NCBI GenBank assembly: GCA_007695005.1
Contig: REEQ01000077.1
Coordinates: forward strand, 1-57,394
DNA length: 57,394 bases
Direction of reading: 5' to 3'
Origin: Wenzhouxiangellaceae bacterium
GTDB taxonomy: Bacteria > Pseudomonadota > Gammaproteobacteria > Xanthomonadales > Wenzhouxiangellaceae
The translations under genes and the position numbers were made by a program. This document shows, one piece after another, positions 17,974 to 27,267 of the stretch. Below the pieces are notes generated by a model. That model was not told the DNA's origin and searched no databases. It saw only the letters and a program-made list of their open reading frames with translations. Numbering within the stretch: the first letter of the stretch is position 1; every line of letters begins with the position of its first letter.

Positions 17974-18080
17974 GCCCTTTAGATCAGTTGGACGGACCAA
18001 GGAAAGTTCAGGCTTGCGGTTCGCTTGCCCAGGCTGGATACTGAGCGGGTGCGGGGCTGAATAGCACGGAGCTGGATTTG

Positions 18081-19214
18081 ATGAGGGAGCGCTACTACCT
18101 TGAGAGTTCGTCGGGCCAGGATCAGCTGCCCCGTCGTCTCGATATCGCAAGCTTTCCGGCGACCGTGGGGCGGCATCCGGACTGCACCTTGCAGCTCAAT
18201 GTTGATCGAATTTCACGCCTGCATGCCCGCTTTGATCAGGTCGATGGCGAACTCCGGGTTGAAGATCTTGGCAGCACCAACGGCACTTTCGTCAATCACC
18301 AGGCCATTCATGGACCGACCGTGGTCGCCGCCGGGGATGTCCTGCACCTGGCCGACCATGAGTTTCGCCTGATGCGTGATGACAGCGATCGTACCTTTCC
18401 GCAACGCCCGGTGTCCTCGGCAGACACGGTGGTTGGGGTCAGTGCATTGCCCAGTCATTTCCCGCTGCAGATGGGTGCTTTTTTCGATCTGTTGGAGCAT
18501 GAGCGGGTCTGCGCCTACCATCAGGGCATTTATCGTGCCGATGGCAGCCTGTATGGCTGGGAATTGCTCGGCCGCAGTACCCACCCGGAGCTGACAGAGG
18601 GGCCGGGGCAGCTGTTCAGTCTGGCCAATGCCCTGAATGCCGAAGTCCGCTTGAGTCGTCTATTGCGCCGCCATTGCTTTGAAGCGGCTGAACGTGGTGG
18701 TCTGCGGCAACCACTGTTCTTCAATAACCATCCGGCCGAGTGCGAGGATTTCGACGCGCTGTTGTCCGAACTGTCGGAATTACGCAGCCTGTACCCGAAC
18801 CTGCGCCTGGTATTCGAAGTGCATGAAGCCGCGGTAACCGATCTTGCCGTGATGGCCTCGGTTCGGGAGTCGCTCAAGCGTATGAACATAGCCCTGGCCT
18901 ACGATGACTTCGGGGCCGGCCAGGCCCGCTTGCTGGAGTTGATCGAGGTGCCCCCAGATTACCTGAAATTCGATATCTCACTGATCCGCGGTCTCGACGG
19001 CCGGGATTCACCAAAGTATCGTCTGCTGGCCACGCTCAATGGGTTGATCAGTGATCTGGGCATACGTACCCTTGCCGAGGGCATTGAGTCCGAGCTCGGC
19101 GCCCGCCTGTGTCGCGAGATCGGGATCGATCTGCTGCAAGGCTTCCACTTCTCAAGGCCGGGTCTGGTTCGCCGGCAGAGTCACCACCACAACGAGACCG
19201 ACAACGCACCATAG
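18081..19214 (+). CDS. FHA domain - EAL domain fusion protein
   Basis: About 377 residues. GGAG at 18068-18071 precedes the ATG at 18081; the TTG three bases earlier is not favoured. Residues about 20-95 form an FHA phosphothreonine-binding domain: VGRHPDCTLQL, SRLHARF and DLGSTNGTFVN are its expected blocks. Residues about 135-370 form an EAL-type c-di-GMP phosphodiesterase domain: WELLGR (in place of the usual EAL), FNNHP, FEVHE, YDDFGAG, LKFD, AEGIE and LLQGFHF. The metal- and substrate-binding residues appear kept, so activity is possible, although the EAL motif itself reads ELL. No receiver or GGDEF domain. Its last 34 bases overlap the end of the convergent LpxR-like gene. Phosphorylation-dependent control of c-di-GMP turnover is inferred. 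Confidence 0.85.
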   Translation: MRERYYLESSSGQDQLPRRLDIASFPATVGRHPDCTLQLNVDRISRLHARFDQVDGELRVEDLGSTNGTFVNHQAIHGPTVVAAGDVLHLADHEFRLMRDDSDRTFPQRPVSSADTVVGVSALPSHFPLQMGAFFDLLEHERVCAYHQGIYRADGSLYGWELLGRSTHPELTEGPGQLFSLANALNAEVRLSRLLRRHCFEAAERGGLRQPLFFNNHPAECEDFDALLSELSELRSLYPNLRLVFEVHEAAVTDLAVMASVRESLKRMNIALAYDDFGAGQARLLELIEVPPDYLKFDISLIRGLDGRDSPKYRLLATLNGLISDLGIRTLAEGIESELGARLCREIGIDLLQGFHFSRPGLVRRQSHHHNETDNAP

Positions 19215-20164
19215 TCCTGGGCTTCGAGCTGACCTTCAAACTCCCGGCTGCGCCAGACGTGGGTATAGGCTGCCCGGAATCTCCCCTGGGTGTAAACCAG
19301 CCCGCCAAACAATTCGCCGACCATGCGCCGGGCATCGACGCCCTTTCGTCCGCCAAAGCTGTTGCCTTCGATAAACAGGTCCCTGCCAACCAGACGGCCT
19401 TCGCTGCCGATATACAGATACCAGTGGCGTCTGGGCTCCGGGCGGAAATACCCCGAGCCTGATACTGCCGGGGTAATGCGGGGTGGACCAAAGTCATCCG
19501 GGAGGTTGTGGCCAACGCGCAGAAAACTGCCCGCGCTGGCATGGGTATGGGCATTGCCCAGAGTGATGCCTCCCAACAGGCTGAGGTCAAGTCCGAATCT
19601 GTACGGCTCCGCTCGGTCAAGGATGCGTCGAAAGCGGTCATATCCGAGCAGCAGCGTTGGTTCGTTGCGCAGCTGGGTATCCCAGCCTCGCGGCATGTCG
19701 GTGTCGATGGCTCGATGCACGGTCTTCTGGATCTGCTTGCCCAGCGCTGCCGGCCCGACAATACCAAGGCCAACCCGGACCCTGTCGGCGCCGCCTGGAT
19801 GAATTGTGCCGGTGGCGAATTTGACATGCAGCCAGGCCGCATAGGGTCGATCATCGGGTGGGAAGCTGGGGTTGACGATATCGGCTGGAGTGTAGATGTT
19901 GTGGCCGATGGCAAGGCTGTAGGGCAGCGCTTCGGCTCGATCAAAGCCTGGAAAGCGCCGGGCTACGGATTCCAGCCAGGCGGGCGCCTGTCTTGCTTCT
20001 GCCACCCGGGTCAGACGAACTCCACTGGTGTAGTAGCGATCCTCGCCGGCAAATATGTCGTTTTCGTACTCGACAATCCAGATCGAGGCGGCTCGCTCAT
20101 CCCCGTACGCTGGCTGTGCCGTTAGCACAGCCAGCGCGGCCAGCAGCAGCATGGGTCTAGCCAT
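19181..20164 (-). CDS. LpxR-like outer-membrane lipid A deacylase
   Basis: A 327-residue protein of the LpxR/DUF2219 family. A signal peptide (MARPMLLLAALAVLTAQPAYG) is followed by EYENDIFAGEDRYYTSGVRL, which contains the Asn-Asp pair and the threonine/serine region that are catalytic in LpxR, and later by GHNIYTP and DRPYAAWLHV. LpxR removes the 3'-acyloxyacyl chain of lipid A in a beta-barrel; the C-terminal aromatic residues fit a barrel. It is downstream of the M13 metallopeptidase by 18 bases, so both may be co-transcribed. Its 3' end overlaps the convergent FHA-EAL gene. That lipid A is really its substrate here is inferred from the family. Confidence 0.85.
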   Translation of the reverse strand: MARPMLLLAALAVLTAQPAYGDERAASIWIVEYENDIFAGEDRYYTSGVRLTRVAEARQAPAWLESVARRFPGFDRAEALPYSLAIGHNIYTPADIVNPSFPPDDRPYAAWLHVKFATGTIHPGGADRVRVGLGIVGPAALGKQIQKTVHRAIDTDMPRGWDTQLRNEPTLLLGYDRFRRILDRAEPYRFGLDLSLLGGITLGNAHTHASAGSFLRVGHNLPDDFGPPRITPAVSGSGYFRPEPRRHWYLYIGSEGRLVGRDLFIEGNSFGGRKGVDARRMVGELFGGLVYTQGRFRAAYTHVWRSREFEGQLEAQDYGALSVSLWW

Positions 20165-20182
20165 GGGGCCTGCTCATCCGGA

Positions 20183-22198
20183 CTACCAGATACTTACCCG
20201 CTGTTCCGGTGCCAGGAACAGGGCGTGCTCCGGTTCGACGCCGAAAGCTTCGTACCAGGCATCGATATTGCGGACAACACCGTTGACTCGGTAGCGGGCA
20301 GGGCTGTGGGGACCGGTAATCAGGCGGGCACGCAGCGACTCCTCGGTCTCGATGGTTCGCCATACCTGTGCCCAGGCCATGAAGAAGCGCTGGTCTCCAG
20401 TCAGGCCATCCAGCACGGGCGCCACGCCGTCATGGTGATCGGCCAGGTAGAGCTGATAGGCGTGATGAGCGATCGACAGCCCACCGAGATCACCGATATT
20501 TTCTCCCAGCGACAGGCGACCATTGACGTTCATCCCGGGCAATGGCTCGAAGGCGTCGTACTGTGCGACCAGCGCTGCGGTGCGCTCCTCGAACTGGGCG
20601 CGCGAAGCATCCGTCCACCAGTTGCGAAGAACGCCATCGGCATCTGAGCGTGAGCCCTGGTCATCGAAGCCATGACCCATTTCGTGGCCGATCACGCCGC
20701 CGATGGCGCCGAAGTTCACCGCCGCATCGGCATTCGGATCGAAAAACGGTGGCTGCAGGATGGCTGCGGGAAAGACGATCTCGTTGCGGGTTGAGGAATA
20801 ATAGGCATTGACCGTCTGGGGTGTCATGAACCACTCCCACTCGCGAACCGGCTCATTCAGGCGGGCCAGTGAGTCGTTCCAGAACCATTCGTTGAGACGG
20901 TCCAGGTTGCCGATCAGATCATCGCTGTGGATCGCAATGTCGGAGTAGTCGCGCCAGCGGTCCGGGTAGCCGATCTTGGGCAGAAATGCGGCCAGTTTGC
21001 GCTGCGCCTCGGCACGGGTTTCGGCATCCATCCAATCCAGAGTGGCCAGACGCTCGCTGAAGGCCCGACGCAGATATTCAACCAGGGTCTCCATCTGCGC
21101 TCTGTGCTCGGGCGGGAAGTGTCGCTCGACATAGACTTGACCAATCAGTTCGCCGAGACGACTGCTGACCAGGTTGATGGCCCGACGGTCACGTGCCCGG
21201 CGTTCCTCGACCCCACCGAGGCGTTGCTGGAAGAATTCAAAATGTGCCTGCGCAAACGCGTCAGGCAGCAGGGTAGCGTGATTGTTCAACCAGTGAAAGG
21301 CGTGCCAGGATGCCCAATGTTCAGCCGGGGTGTCTGCGAAGACGCGGGCATTGGCCAGCACGGCGGCCTTGTTGGTCAGAACCAGCTCTTCGACATGGCC
21401 GACCTTGCGCTCGCCCAGCAGGGCGTGCCAGGGGAAGCCTGGTGCCAGCTCCTCGAGCTGCGCGCGGCTGATCAGATTGTAGTTGGCTTCGCGGTCCCGC
21501 TGCTCGACGCGGGTCAGATGATTGGCGGCAATCGCCGTCTCCAGCGCCAGGATCTCGGCGGCGCGTTCGTCTGCCCGATCCACCCCCGCGCGCCCCAGGG
21601 TGGCTGCGATATAGGCCAGGTAAGCTTCGCGATGAGCGGGGAAGGGAGCATCCTCGCGGTCATAGTAGTCGCGATTGGGCAAGCCCAGACCGCCTTGCGC
21701 CAGGTGCACCAGGTGACGTTGTGGGTCGCCCGCATCCTGAGCGATTCGAACCGCCACCAGCGAGCGTGTGCCGCGTCGGCCCATCCAGCGGGCAACAGAT
21801 TCGTGAGAGTCCAGGGCCAGGAGTTTATCTAGCGTCCCCTGGACTGGCTCAAGCCCGAGCTGTTCGATGCGATCGATATCCATATAGCTGGCATGGAGAT
21901 TGGCGATCTGCGATTCCGAGCCGTCGCCGCCAACATCGGCAATGATCGCTTCAACGCGCTCCTCAGCTTCTAACGCCAGCTCGGCGAAAGCGCCGAATCG
22001 GGAAAAGCCGGGCGGCATGGTGGCAGACTGCAACCATCCTTCGTTGACAAACTCGAAGAAGTCGTCCCCGGGGGCAATGGAATCGCTCAGGTGCTGGGTC
22101 TCAATGCCCCAGGAGCCGAGACGGGCCTGGTCAGCATCCAGGCTGGGCGGCATGGCGGCAAGCAGCAGCGCCAGGCCCGAAAAAGCGGATTTCGTCAT
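20183..22198 (-). CDS. M13-family zinc metallopeptidase (PepO/neprilysin-like)
   Basis: A 671-residue exported endopeptidase of the M13 family. A hydrophobic N-terminus (MTKSAFSGLALLLAAMPPSL) is followed by SIAPGDDFFEFVNEGWL, the usual opening. The zinc-binding HExxH is present as IGHEMGHGFDDQG near residue 505, with the downstream LGENIGDLGG glutamate ligand. The protein ends RVSIW, as is common in the family, where the last tryptophan is conserved. It likely cleaves oligopeptides in the periplasm. It is first of a two-gene minus-strand unit with the LpxR-like protein and diverges from the HD-GYP gene across a 211-base region at 22199-22409. Confidence 0.95.
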   Translation of the reverse strand: MTKSAFSGLALLLAAMPPSLDADQARLGSWGIETQHLSDSIAPGDDFFEFVNEGWLQSATMPPGFSRFGAFAELALEAEERVEAIIADVGGDGSESQIANLHASYMDIDRIEQLGLEPVQGTLDKLLALDSHESVARWMGRRGTRSLVAVRIAQDAGDPQRHLVHLAQGGLGLPNRDYYDREDAPFPAHREAYLAYIAATLGRAGVDRADERAAEILALETAIAANHLTRVEQRDREANYNLISRAQLEELAPGFPWHALLGERKVGHVEELVLTNKAAVLANARVFADTPAEHWASWHAFHWLNNHATLLPDAFAQAHFEFFQQRLGGVEERRARDRRAINLVSSRLGELIGQVYVERHFPPEHRAQMETLVEYLRRAFSERLATLDWMDAETRAEAQRKLAAFLPKIGYPDRWRDYSDIAIHSDDLIGNLDRLNEWFWNDSLARLNEPVREWEWFMTPQTVNAYYSSTRNEIVFPAAILQPPFFDPNADAAVNFGAIGGVIGHEMGHGFDDQGSRSDADGVLRNWWTDASRAQFEERTAALVAQYDAFEPLPGMNVNGRLSLGENIGDLGGLSIAHHAYQLYLADHHDGVAPVLDGLTGDQRFFMAWAQVWRTIETEESLRARLITGPHSPARYRVNGVVRNIDAWYEAFGVEPEHALFLAPEQRVSIW

Positions 22199-22409
22199 GG
22201 GTTAGCCTTATGTTGTATTCTGATTCGTGCGGTCAGCGTGCCAGGAGCGCAGCACCACCAAGATACATCGGACTGTCGACGTTACAAAAGGTTCTGTGTT
22301 TGCAACTGTTCGAGCTGCGCCGACATGATGTTATGATCCTGATTCCCGGTCGGGATCCACTTGTGAGGGCGCTGATCCGGGTAGTCTTTGTCGGGGGTTT
22401 GCCGAAAGC

Positions 22410-23648
22410 ATGAGCACCTTGTCGGAATATGAACTGAAGATCCACCCGGATCAGCTCGAGCTCGGCCACTTCGTCATCCGCCTCGATATTCCATGGCGGG
22501 ACACCAGTTTTCCCCTTGAGGGTGTGCGCATCGGCTCGGCCGAAACCAAAGCCTGGTTGCAGGAACACTGTCAGTGGGTGGTGATTGACCTCGAGCGCAG
22601 TCCGGGAGCAAGAGGGCTGCAGCGGCTGGGTCCGAGCAAGTCGAAGTCAGGCCAGTCAGCCCGCTCGCAAAGACTGGATGTCATTCGGCAGGCGACGATC
22701 GACCCGCCGACCTTGCAGGCGGCCCGGATCCAGTATCTGGCCCTGGAAGCGGGCGTGGACCGGCTGATCGAGACCATGCAGCAGGGTGCCGCCTTCGACG
22801 CTGGTTCGGTTCGGGCGGTGGTATCCGAGGTGGTGCATTCGCTGGAGTCCAATCTTGCTGCGCTGGTCTGGTTGACCCGGATCAAGCAGCAGGACCGCTA
22901 TACGGCGCAGCACTGCATCAACACCTCGGTGCTGGCCATTGGTCTTGCGCACGGTCTTGGCTGGTCGCGCGAAGATGCCGAACTGGCCGGCCTGGCCGGC
23001 ATGTTGCATGATCTTGGCAAGGCGCTGGTGGATCCCGAGGTTCTGAACAAGCCCGGACGGCTGACGCCCGAGGAGTTCGAGCATGTCAAACAGCATACCG
23101 TACTCGGCTTCGAGATGATTCGTGAGGATCCGAATGTACCACTGGCGGTGGCTGATGCCGTGCTCAGCCATCACGAGCGGCCCGATGGCAAGGGCTATCC
23201 GGCCGGCAAGGAAGCGGCGAGCATCAAGCCCCTGGCCCGTCTGGTTGCCATTGTTGATGCTTATGACGCAATCACTTCGCACAGAGTCTATGATCCGCCC
23301 CGGTCCCACCACCAGGCGCTGGGCATTCTCTGGAAGGAGCGTGGTCGCCAATTCGACGCTGAAATGGTCGAAGCATTCATTCGCTTGATGGGCTGGGTTT
23401 CTCCGGGCACGCTGGTACGGCTCAGCAACGGCGACATGGCCATGGTCCTGGAAAGCAAGTCGGGGCGTGGCCTGCGGCCGCTGGTCCGGCGCGTCGTTGC
23501 CGTTGATGGTCGCTATCGCCTCGCCGAGGTGATTGATCTGGCCAGTCAGGGCTCGGCGAGCGGCAATGCGCTGCTGCGGATCAGTGAAGTCTTGCCAGAT
23601 GGTGCCGAGGGTGTCGATGCCCGCGATCTAATAGCCAGCTTTGTTTGA
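22410..23648 (+). CDS. HD-GYP domain phosphodiesterase with N-terminal DUF3391
   Basis: A 412-residue protein. The N-terminal 140 or so residues match the DUF3391 domain that precedes many HD-GYP proteins. Residues about 165-345 are the HD-GYP domain, with LHDLGK near residue 200 and HHERPDGKGYP near residue 250, the second being the extended signature of c-di-GMP phosphodiesterases of this kind. Substrate residues VDAYDAI and GRQFDAEMV follow. It would hydrolyse c-di-GMP in the cytoplasm. A single-domain response regulator follows 121 bases downstream on the same strand and may work with it. Confidence 0.92.
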   Translation: MSTLSEYELKIHPDQLELGHFVIRLDIPWRDTSFPLEGVRIGSAETKAWLQEHCQWVVIDLERSPGARGLQRLGPSKSKSGQSARSQRLDVIRQATIDPPTLQAARIQYLALEAGVDRLIETMQQGAAFDAGSVRAVVSEVVHSLESNLAALVWLTRIKQQDRYTAQHCINTSVLAIGLAHGLGWSREDAELAGLAGMLHDLGKALVDPEVLNKPGRLTPEEFEHVKQHTVLGFEMIREDPNVPLAVADAVLSHHERPDGKGYPAGKEAASIKPLARLVAIVDAYDAITSHRVYDPPRSHHQALGILWKERGRQFDAEMVEAFIRLMGWVSPGTLVRLSNGDMAMVLESKSGRGLRPLVRRVVAVDGRYRLAEVIDLASQGSASGNALLRISEVLPDGAEGVDARDLIASFV

Positions 23649-23769
23649 CCCGATGGCTGCCGATTGCTGCCGATCGCTACAGATTGTGGCCGATCGAACG
23701 GAAGGTCTGATGCGCAGGGTCTCTCGTTGCAGTAGAATGGGCGCTTGGGATACCACAGGGTCATGATTC

Positions 23770-24330
23770 GTGAGTCAGCTGGACCGCTTTCGCAGGTTGC
23801 TCGGTCTAAGCAAGCCGGATGAGCGCCGCCAGGCCAACCGGCTCGATGCGGCTGAAGGCACGCGCGTTCTGATCATTGATGACTCTCGTACCGTGGTTGC
23901 CGCGCTCAGTCACATGCTGAGACAAAGCGGTTACCAGCCCATCGGTGCAGGAGACGGCGAGCGGGGGCTGGAGCTTGCCATCAGCGAAAAGCCGCATCTC
24001 ATCTTTCTGGATATCGTTCTGCCGGGACTGAATGGCTTTGCCGCCTTGCGACGTCTGCGCAAGGACGAGCGCACCCAGAATATTCCGGTGATCATGATCA
24101 GTGGAAACCCCCAGGCCGCTGAGCGCTTCTACCTTGAGCGCATTGGCGCCGATGACTTCATGAAAAAACCCTTTGGTAGGGCGGAAGTCTTCTCCAGGAT
24201 CGAGAAGCTCGTTAGGCAGGGTGCATTGCCTGGCCGATCCGACTCCGATCCGTCTCCGGTGGCTGTCGATTCCGAACCACGTATCAGCGACGACATGCCG
24301 GACCCCTTCGATCTGTCGCGACAGGGCTGA
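23770..24330 (+). CDS. Single-domain response regulator (CheY/PilG-like)
   Basis: A 186-residue protein starting at GTG 23770. The receiver domain spans residues about 30-150: VLIIDDSRTVV (acidic pair), IFLDIVLPGLNG (phosphoacceptor aspartate), VIMISG (conserved Ser/Thr) and MKKPFG (conserved lysine). It has an N-terminal basic extension of about 30 residues and a charged, probably unstructured C-terminal tail of about 35 residues, but no DNA-binding or output domain. It may act as a signalling intermediate, as PilG/PilH do. Its partner kinase is not in the window. Confidence 0.88.
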   Translation: MSQLDRFRRLLGLSKPDERRQANRLDAAEGTRVLIIDDSRTVVAALSHMLRQSGYQPIGAGDGERGLELAISEKPHLIFLDIVLPGLNGFAALRRLRKDERTQNIPVIMISGNPQAAERFYLERIGADDFMKKPFGRAEVFSRIEKLVRQGALPGRSDSDPSPVAVDSEPRISDDMPDPFDLSRQG

Positions 24331-24504
24331 GTTTTTCCGGTCGTGCTCCGCCGCGGCGATGTACTGTGATCAGCATTCAAACGGCAAAGGCGTACCCGTC
24401 GTTCCCCGCTGCAAGACATTTCCTGCAGCTGTCTGGGCAGGCCTGGGCTGGGAAGATGGTTTACCTGCCGGAGAGTTCATGACGGTTAAGCAGGCGGACA
24501 AGCG

Positions 24505-24714
24505 ATGAAAAGAGATGAATTGATCAAACGGCGCGATGAGTTGCGCGGCCGGATAGCGGCGATACGGAAAGACTTGCGCGGCGGCCTGGAGCATGACCTG
24601 GATGAGCAGGCCCAGCAACTCGAGAACTACGATACCCTGATGGAGATTGCCCGCGTGGCCGAACAGGAGCTGCTCAAAGTGGAAGCAGCACTGGCCGCGC
24701 TCCCGGACGACTGA
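24505..24714 (+). CDS. Small coiled-coil protein of unknown function
   Basis: A 69-residue, strongly charged, predicted helical protein (MKRDELIKRRDELRGRI ... LEAALAALPDD type heptads). It begins at ATG 24505 and ends six bases before the GTG start of the SLC13 permease, so it is probably in the same message. No known domain is recognised. The preceding 174 bases (24331-24504) hold no other gene I can support. Codon usage looks like its neighbours and the spacing suggests a real gene, but the evidence is otherwise thin. Confidence 0.6.
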   Translation: MKRDELIKRRDELRGRIAAIRKDLRGGLEHDLDEQAQQLENYDTLMEIARVAEQELLKVEAALAALPDD

Positions 24715-24720
24715 GCGGCA

Positions 24721-26523
24721 GTGAGCGATTTCCACATCGCCCTGGCGGTGCTGGCAATCATGCTGGCACTGTTCGTCAGCAACCGCTTGCGCCTGGATCT
24801 GATCGCCGTGCTGGGCTTGCTGGCCCTGATCCTGTCCGGCGTTCTGTCCGTTCCCGAGGCACTTGCCGGCTTCAGCGACCCGGTGGTGCTCATGATTGCT
24901 GGCTTGTTCGTGGTCGGGGCCGGCCTGTTTCGCACCGGGGTTGCCGATGCCCTGGGGCGTCAGGTCGAACGTCTGGCCGGAGATGGTATTCACCGGCTGA
25001 CCCTGGCGATCATGCTGGTCACTGCATTTTTGTCTGCCTTTCTCAGCTCGACGGGAACTGTAGCCGTGATGCTGCCGGTGGTTCTCGCCATTGCCAGGCG
25101 TCAGCGCATCAGTCCCTCCCGGCTGCTGATGCCATTGGCCTTTGCAGCGCTGCTCGGAGGCATGCTGACCCTGATCGGGACGCCGCCAAACCTGATAGTC
25201 AGCGGCCAGCTGGAGCAGGCCGGGCTGGACCCGCTGGGTTTTTTTTCATTCACTTTGCCGGGGCTGGTCATGCTGGCACTGGGCACGACATGCATGCTGA
25301 TCATGGCGCCCAGACTGGTGCCTGAGCGCCAGGGCAATGCGTCCGGGGATGAGTTGCCGGCCTCCGCAGAGCTCTTTGAGCAATACGGTCTGAAGGATCG
25401 TCTGGCCAGCCTGCGCGTTCCGCACAGCTCCGAGCTGGTCTGTTCCAACCTGACTGCCAGCGAGCTCAGATCTCGCCACGGTGTGACCGTGATGGCGATC
25501 ATCTCGCATACTGAGCGCGGCGGCTTCATCCATCGCGCCGGTCCGGACAGCGTCATCCATGCCGATGACGAACTGGTCGTCATCGGCAGCGAGCAGGGCC
25601 TGGACGAGGCCAGCAGTCGCTTTGGCTTGCAGCGACTTGACAAGCAAACCGAACTGCCGCAATCCCTGGGGCTGGTTGACGCCATCGTCCCGCCGCGCTC
25701 GGAATTCATCGGTAGAAGTCTTCGCGAGCTGCGTTTGCGAAGTGGTCTCGGCGTCACCGCCCTGGCCCAGCGCAGTGCCGGGCATCACGGTCAGCCAGTT
25801 GATCTCGACCGCCCGCTGCAGGTCGGTGATGCGCTGCTTCTGACGGGCTCCAGCCGCGGTCTTCAGCGCCTGTCCAGCGCGCGTGGCCGCCTGGTCCTGC
25901 TGGGTGATCCGGAGCGCGAGCATGATCTCGATTGGGGCAAGGCGCCCATTGCCGTGGCGATCCTGCTGGCGATGATGCTGACCATGACCTTCGGCTGGAT
26001 GGCCAACGTCAGTGCCGTCTTGCTGGCTGCTGCATTGCTGGTGCTGACGCGCTGTCTGAACATGGAACAGGCCTATCGCTCGATCAATTTCGAAAGCGTG
26101 ATCCTGATCGCCGCCATTTTGCCCATGGCCACGGCCCTGGACAAGACCGGTGCCATGGGCATGGCGGCCGAGGGCTTGATGATGCTGACCGGCCAGGCCG
26201 GCCCATTGCTGCTGATGGCGGCCTTGTTTTTGTTTACGGCCGGTTTGAGTCAGATTGTCTCGAACACGGCAACCACCGTGCTGGTGGCGCCGATTGCCAT
26301 TCAGGCCGCGCTTTCGCTGGGGGTCAATCCCCAGGCGGTGCTGATCACGGTGGCAATTGCTGCCTCCAGCGCCTTTGCCACCCCGGTAGCTTCTCCGGTC
26401 AATACTTTGGTGCTGGGCGCAGGCGGCTATCGCTTTACCGATTTCGCGAGGGTCGGCATACCCTTGCAGCTGGTCTTGCTGGCAGCAACGCTGCTGGTTG
26501 TCCCCTGGTTGTTCCCGCTGTGA
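24721..26523 (+). CDS. SLC13-family permease with TrkA-C domains
   Basis: A 600-residue membrane protein starting at GTG 24721. The N-terminal half has the DASS/ArsB-type helices (FLSAFLSSTGTVAVMLPVVL, and LLGGMLTLIGTPPNLIVSG, which is the typical TPPN motif). The middle holds two TrkA-C (RCK-C) modules of about 70-80 residues (from near 215 and 325), followed by more helices ending ATTVLVAPIAIQAALSLG, NPQAVLITVAIAASSAFATP and SPVNTLVLGAGGYRFTDFAR. Such proteins carry sulfate or dicarboxylate anions; substrate unknown. Its stop overlaps the GTG of the rhomboid gene. Confidence 0.9.
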   Translation: MSDFHIALAVLAIMLALFVSNRLRLDLIAVLGLLALILSGVLSVPEALAGFSDPVVLMIAGLFVVGAGLFRTGVADALGRQVERLAGDGIHRLTLAIMLVTAFLSAFLSSTGTVAVMLPVVLAIARRQRISPSRLLMPLAFAALLGGMLTLIGTPPNLIVSGQLEQAGLDPLGFFSFTLPGLVMLALGTTCMLIMAPRLVPERQGNASGDELPASAELFEQYGLKDRLASLRVPHSSELVCSNLTASELRSRHGVTVMAIISHTERGGFIHRAGPDSVIHADDELVVIGSEQGLDEASSRFGLQRLDKQTELPQSLGLVDAIVPPRSEFIGRSLRELRLRSGLGVTALAQRSAGHHGQPVDLDRPLQVGDALLLTGSSRGLQRLSSARGRLVLLGDPEREHDLDWGKAPIAVAILLAMMLTMTFGWMANVSAVLLAAALLVLTRCLNMEQAYRSINFESVILIAAILPMATALDKTGAMGMAAEGLMMLTGQAGPLLLMAALFLFTAGLSQIVSNTATTVLVAPIAIQAALSLGVNPQAVLITVAIAASSAFATPVASPVNTLVLGAGGYRFTDFARVGIPLQLVLLAATLLVVPWLFPL

Positions 26524-27266
26524 GTCGCAAACCCGGCAAACATGAGCCCATCGAGTACCAGCCGCAGGAACGGCTGAATTTCCCGCAGTTTCTGCTGTTT
26601 CTGGTTGGCATGCCGGTCAAGGCTCGCCAGAGCGTGATTCACACGACCCCATGGCTGACATGGAGTCTGGCCTCGCTGATCGCCGTGATCAGTTGCCTGG
26701 TCTGGTATCTGCCGGACAGCTCGCAGCTGGTCGCCTGGCTGGTGTACCGTCCTGAAACTTCCGGTGTTCAATGGTGGTCGGGATTGCTTGGGCATCCCTT
26801 TGTCCATGGCAGCTGGCTGCACATGGTCGGCAACCTGTACTTCCTGATCCTGTTCGGTCGCAACATCGAGTGCTGCTTTGGCCGGCGGCGCCTGTTCGGC
26901 CTTTTCATGATTTCGGCCATGCTGGGCGGTCTCTTGCACGGTGCGGTGAGCGGCACTGGTTTGATTGGGGCCAGCGGCGGGGTCTTTGGCGTCCTTGTGT
27001 TTTATGTCTGCCGCTATCCTCAAGCCAGGGTGATCTGGTTGCCGTTTGGTTTTGTTGCCCGAGCCGCGATGCTGATCTGGGCGCGCCAGTTCCTCAGCAA
27101 GGGCTTCCCGGTAACGATCTACCTGCTCGTCTATGGCGGCTTTCAGCTGTTCATACTCTATGAGCAACTGTTCATGGATGGACGGGTATCGGCGCTAGCC
27201 CACCTGGGTGGTGGGCTGGCAGGTTTTCTGATCTGGTTGGCCTGGCAAAAAAACTACTTGCCCTGA
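26520..27266 (+). CDS. Rhomboid-family intramembrane serine protease
   Basis: About 248 residues. The GTG at 26520 overlaps the stop of the upstream permease (GTGA), a strong hint of coupling. Membrane helices hold the rhomboid signatures: HMVGNLYFLILFGRNIE (first histidine/asparagine loop), the nucleophile serine in LIGASGGVFGVLVF, and the catalytic histidine in ALAHLGGGLAGFLI near the end. Rhomboids cleave transmembrane segments inside the membrane; the substrate here is unknown. The first ~45 residues are polar and cytoplasmic-looking. Its stop is one base from the stop of the convergent autotransporter gene. Confidence 0.9.
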   Translation: MSRKPGKHEPIEYQPQERLNFPQFLLFLVGMPVKARQSVIHTTPWLTWSLASLIAVISCLVWYLPDSSQLVAWLVYRPETSGVQWWSGLLGHPFVHGSWLHMVGNLYFLILFGRNIECCFGRRRLFGLFMISAMLGGLLHGAVSGTGLIGASGGVFGVLVFYVCRYPQARVIWLPFGFVARAAMLIWARQFLSKGFPVTIYLLVYGGFQLFILYEQLFMDGRVSALAHLGGGLAGFLIWLAWQKNYLP

Positions 27267-27267
27267 C

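Noticed and set aside
22199-22409. TTGCAA and CATGAT/TATGAT hexamers between the M13 peptidase and HD-GYP genes as a promoter
   Set aside because: Spacing is 26 bases for the better -10 and the 18-base alternative has a poor hexamer; not convincing.
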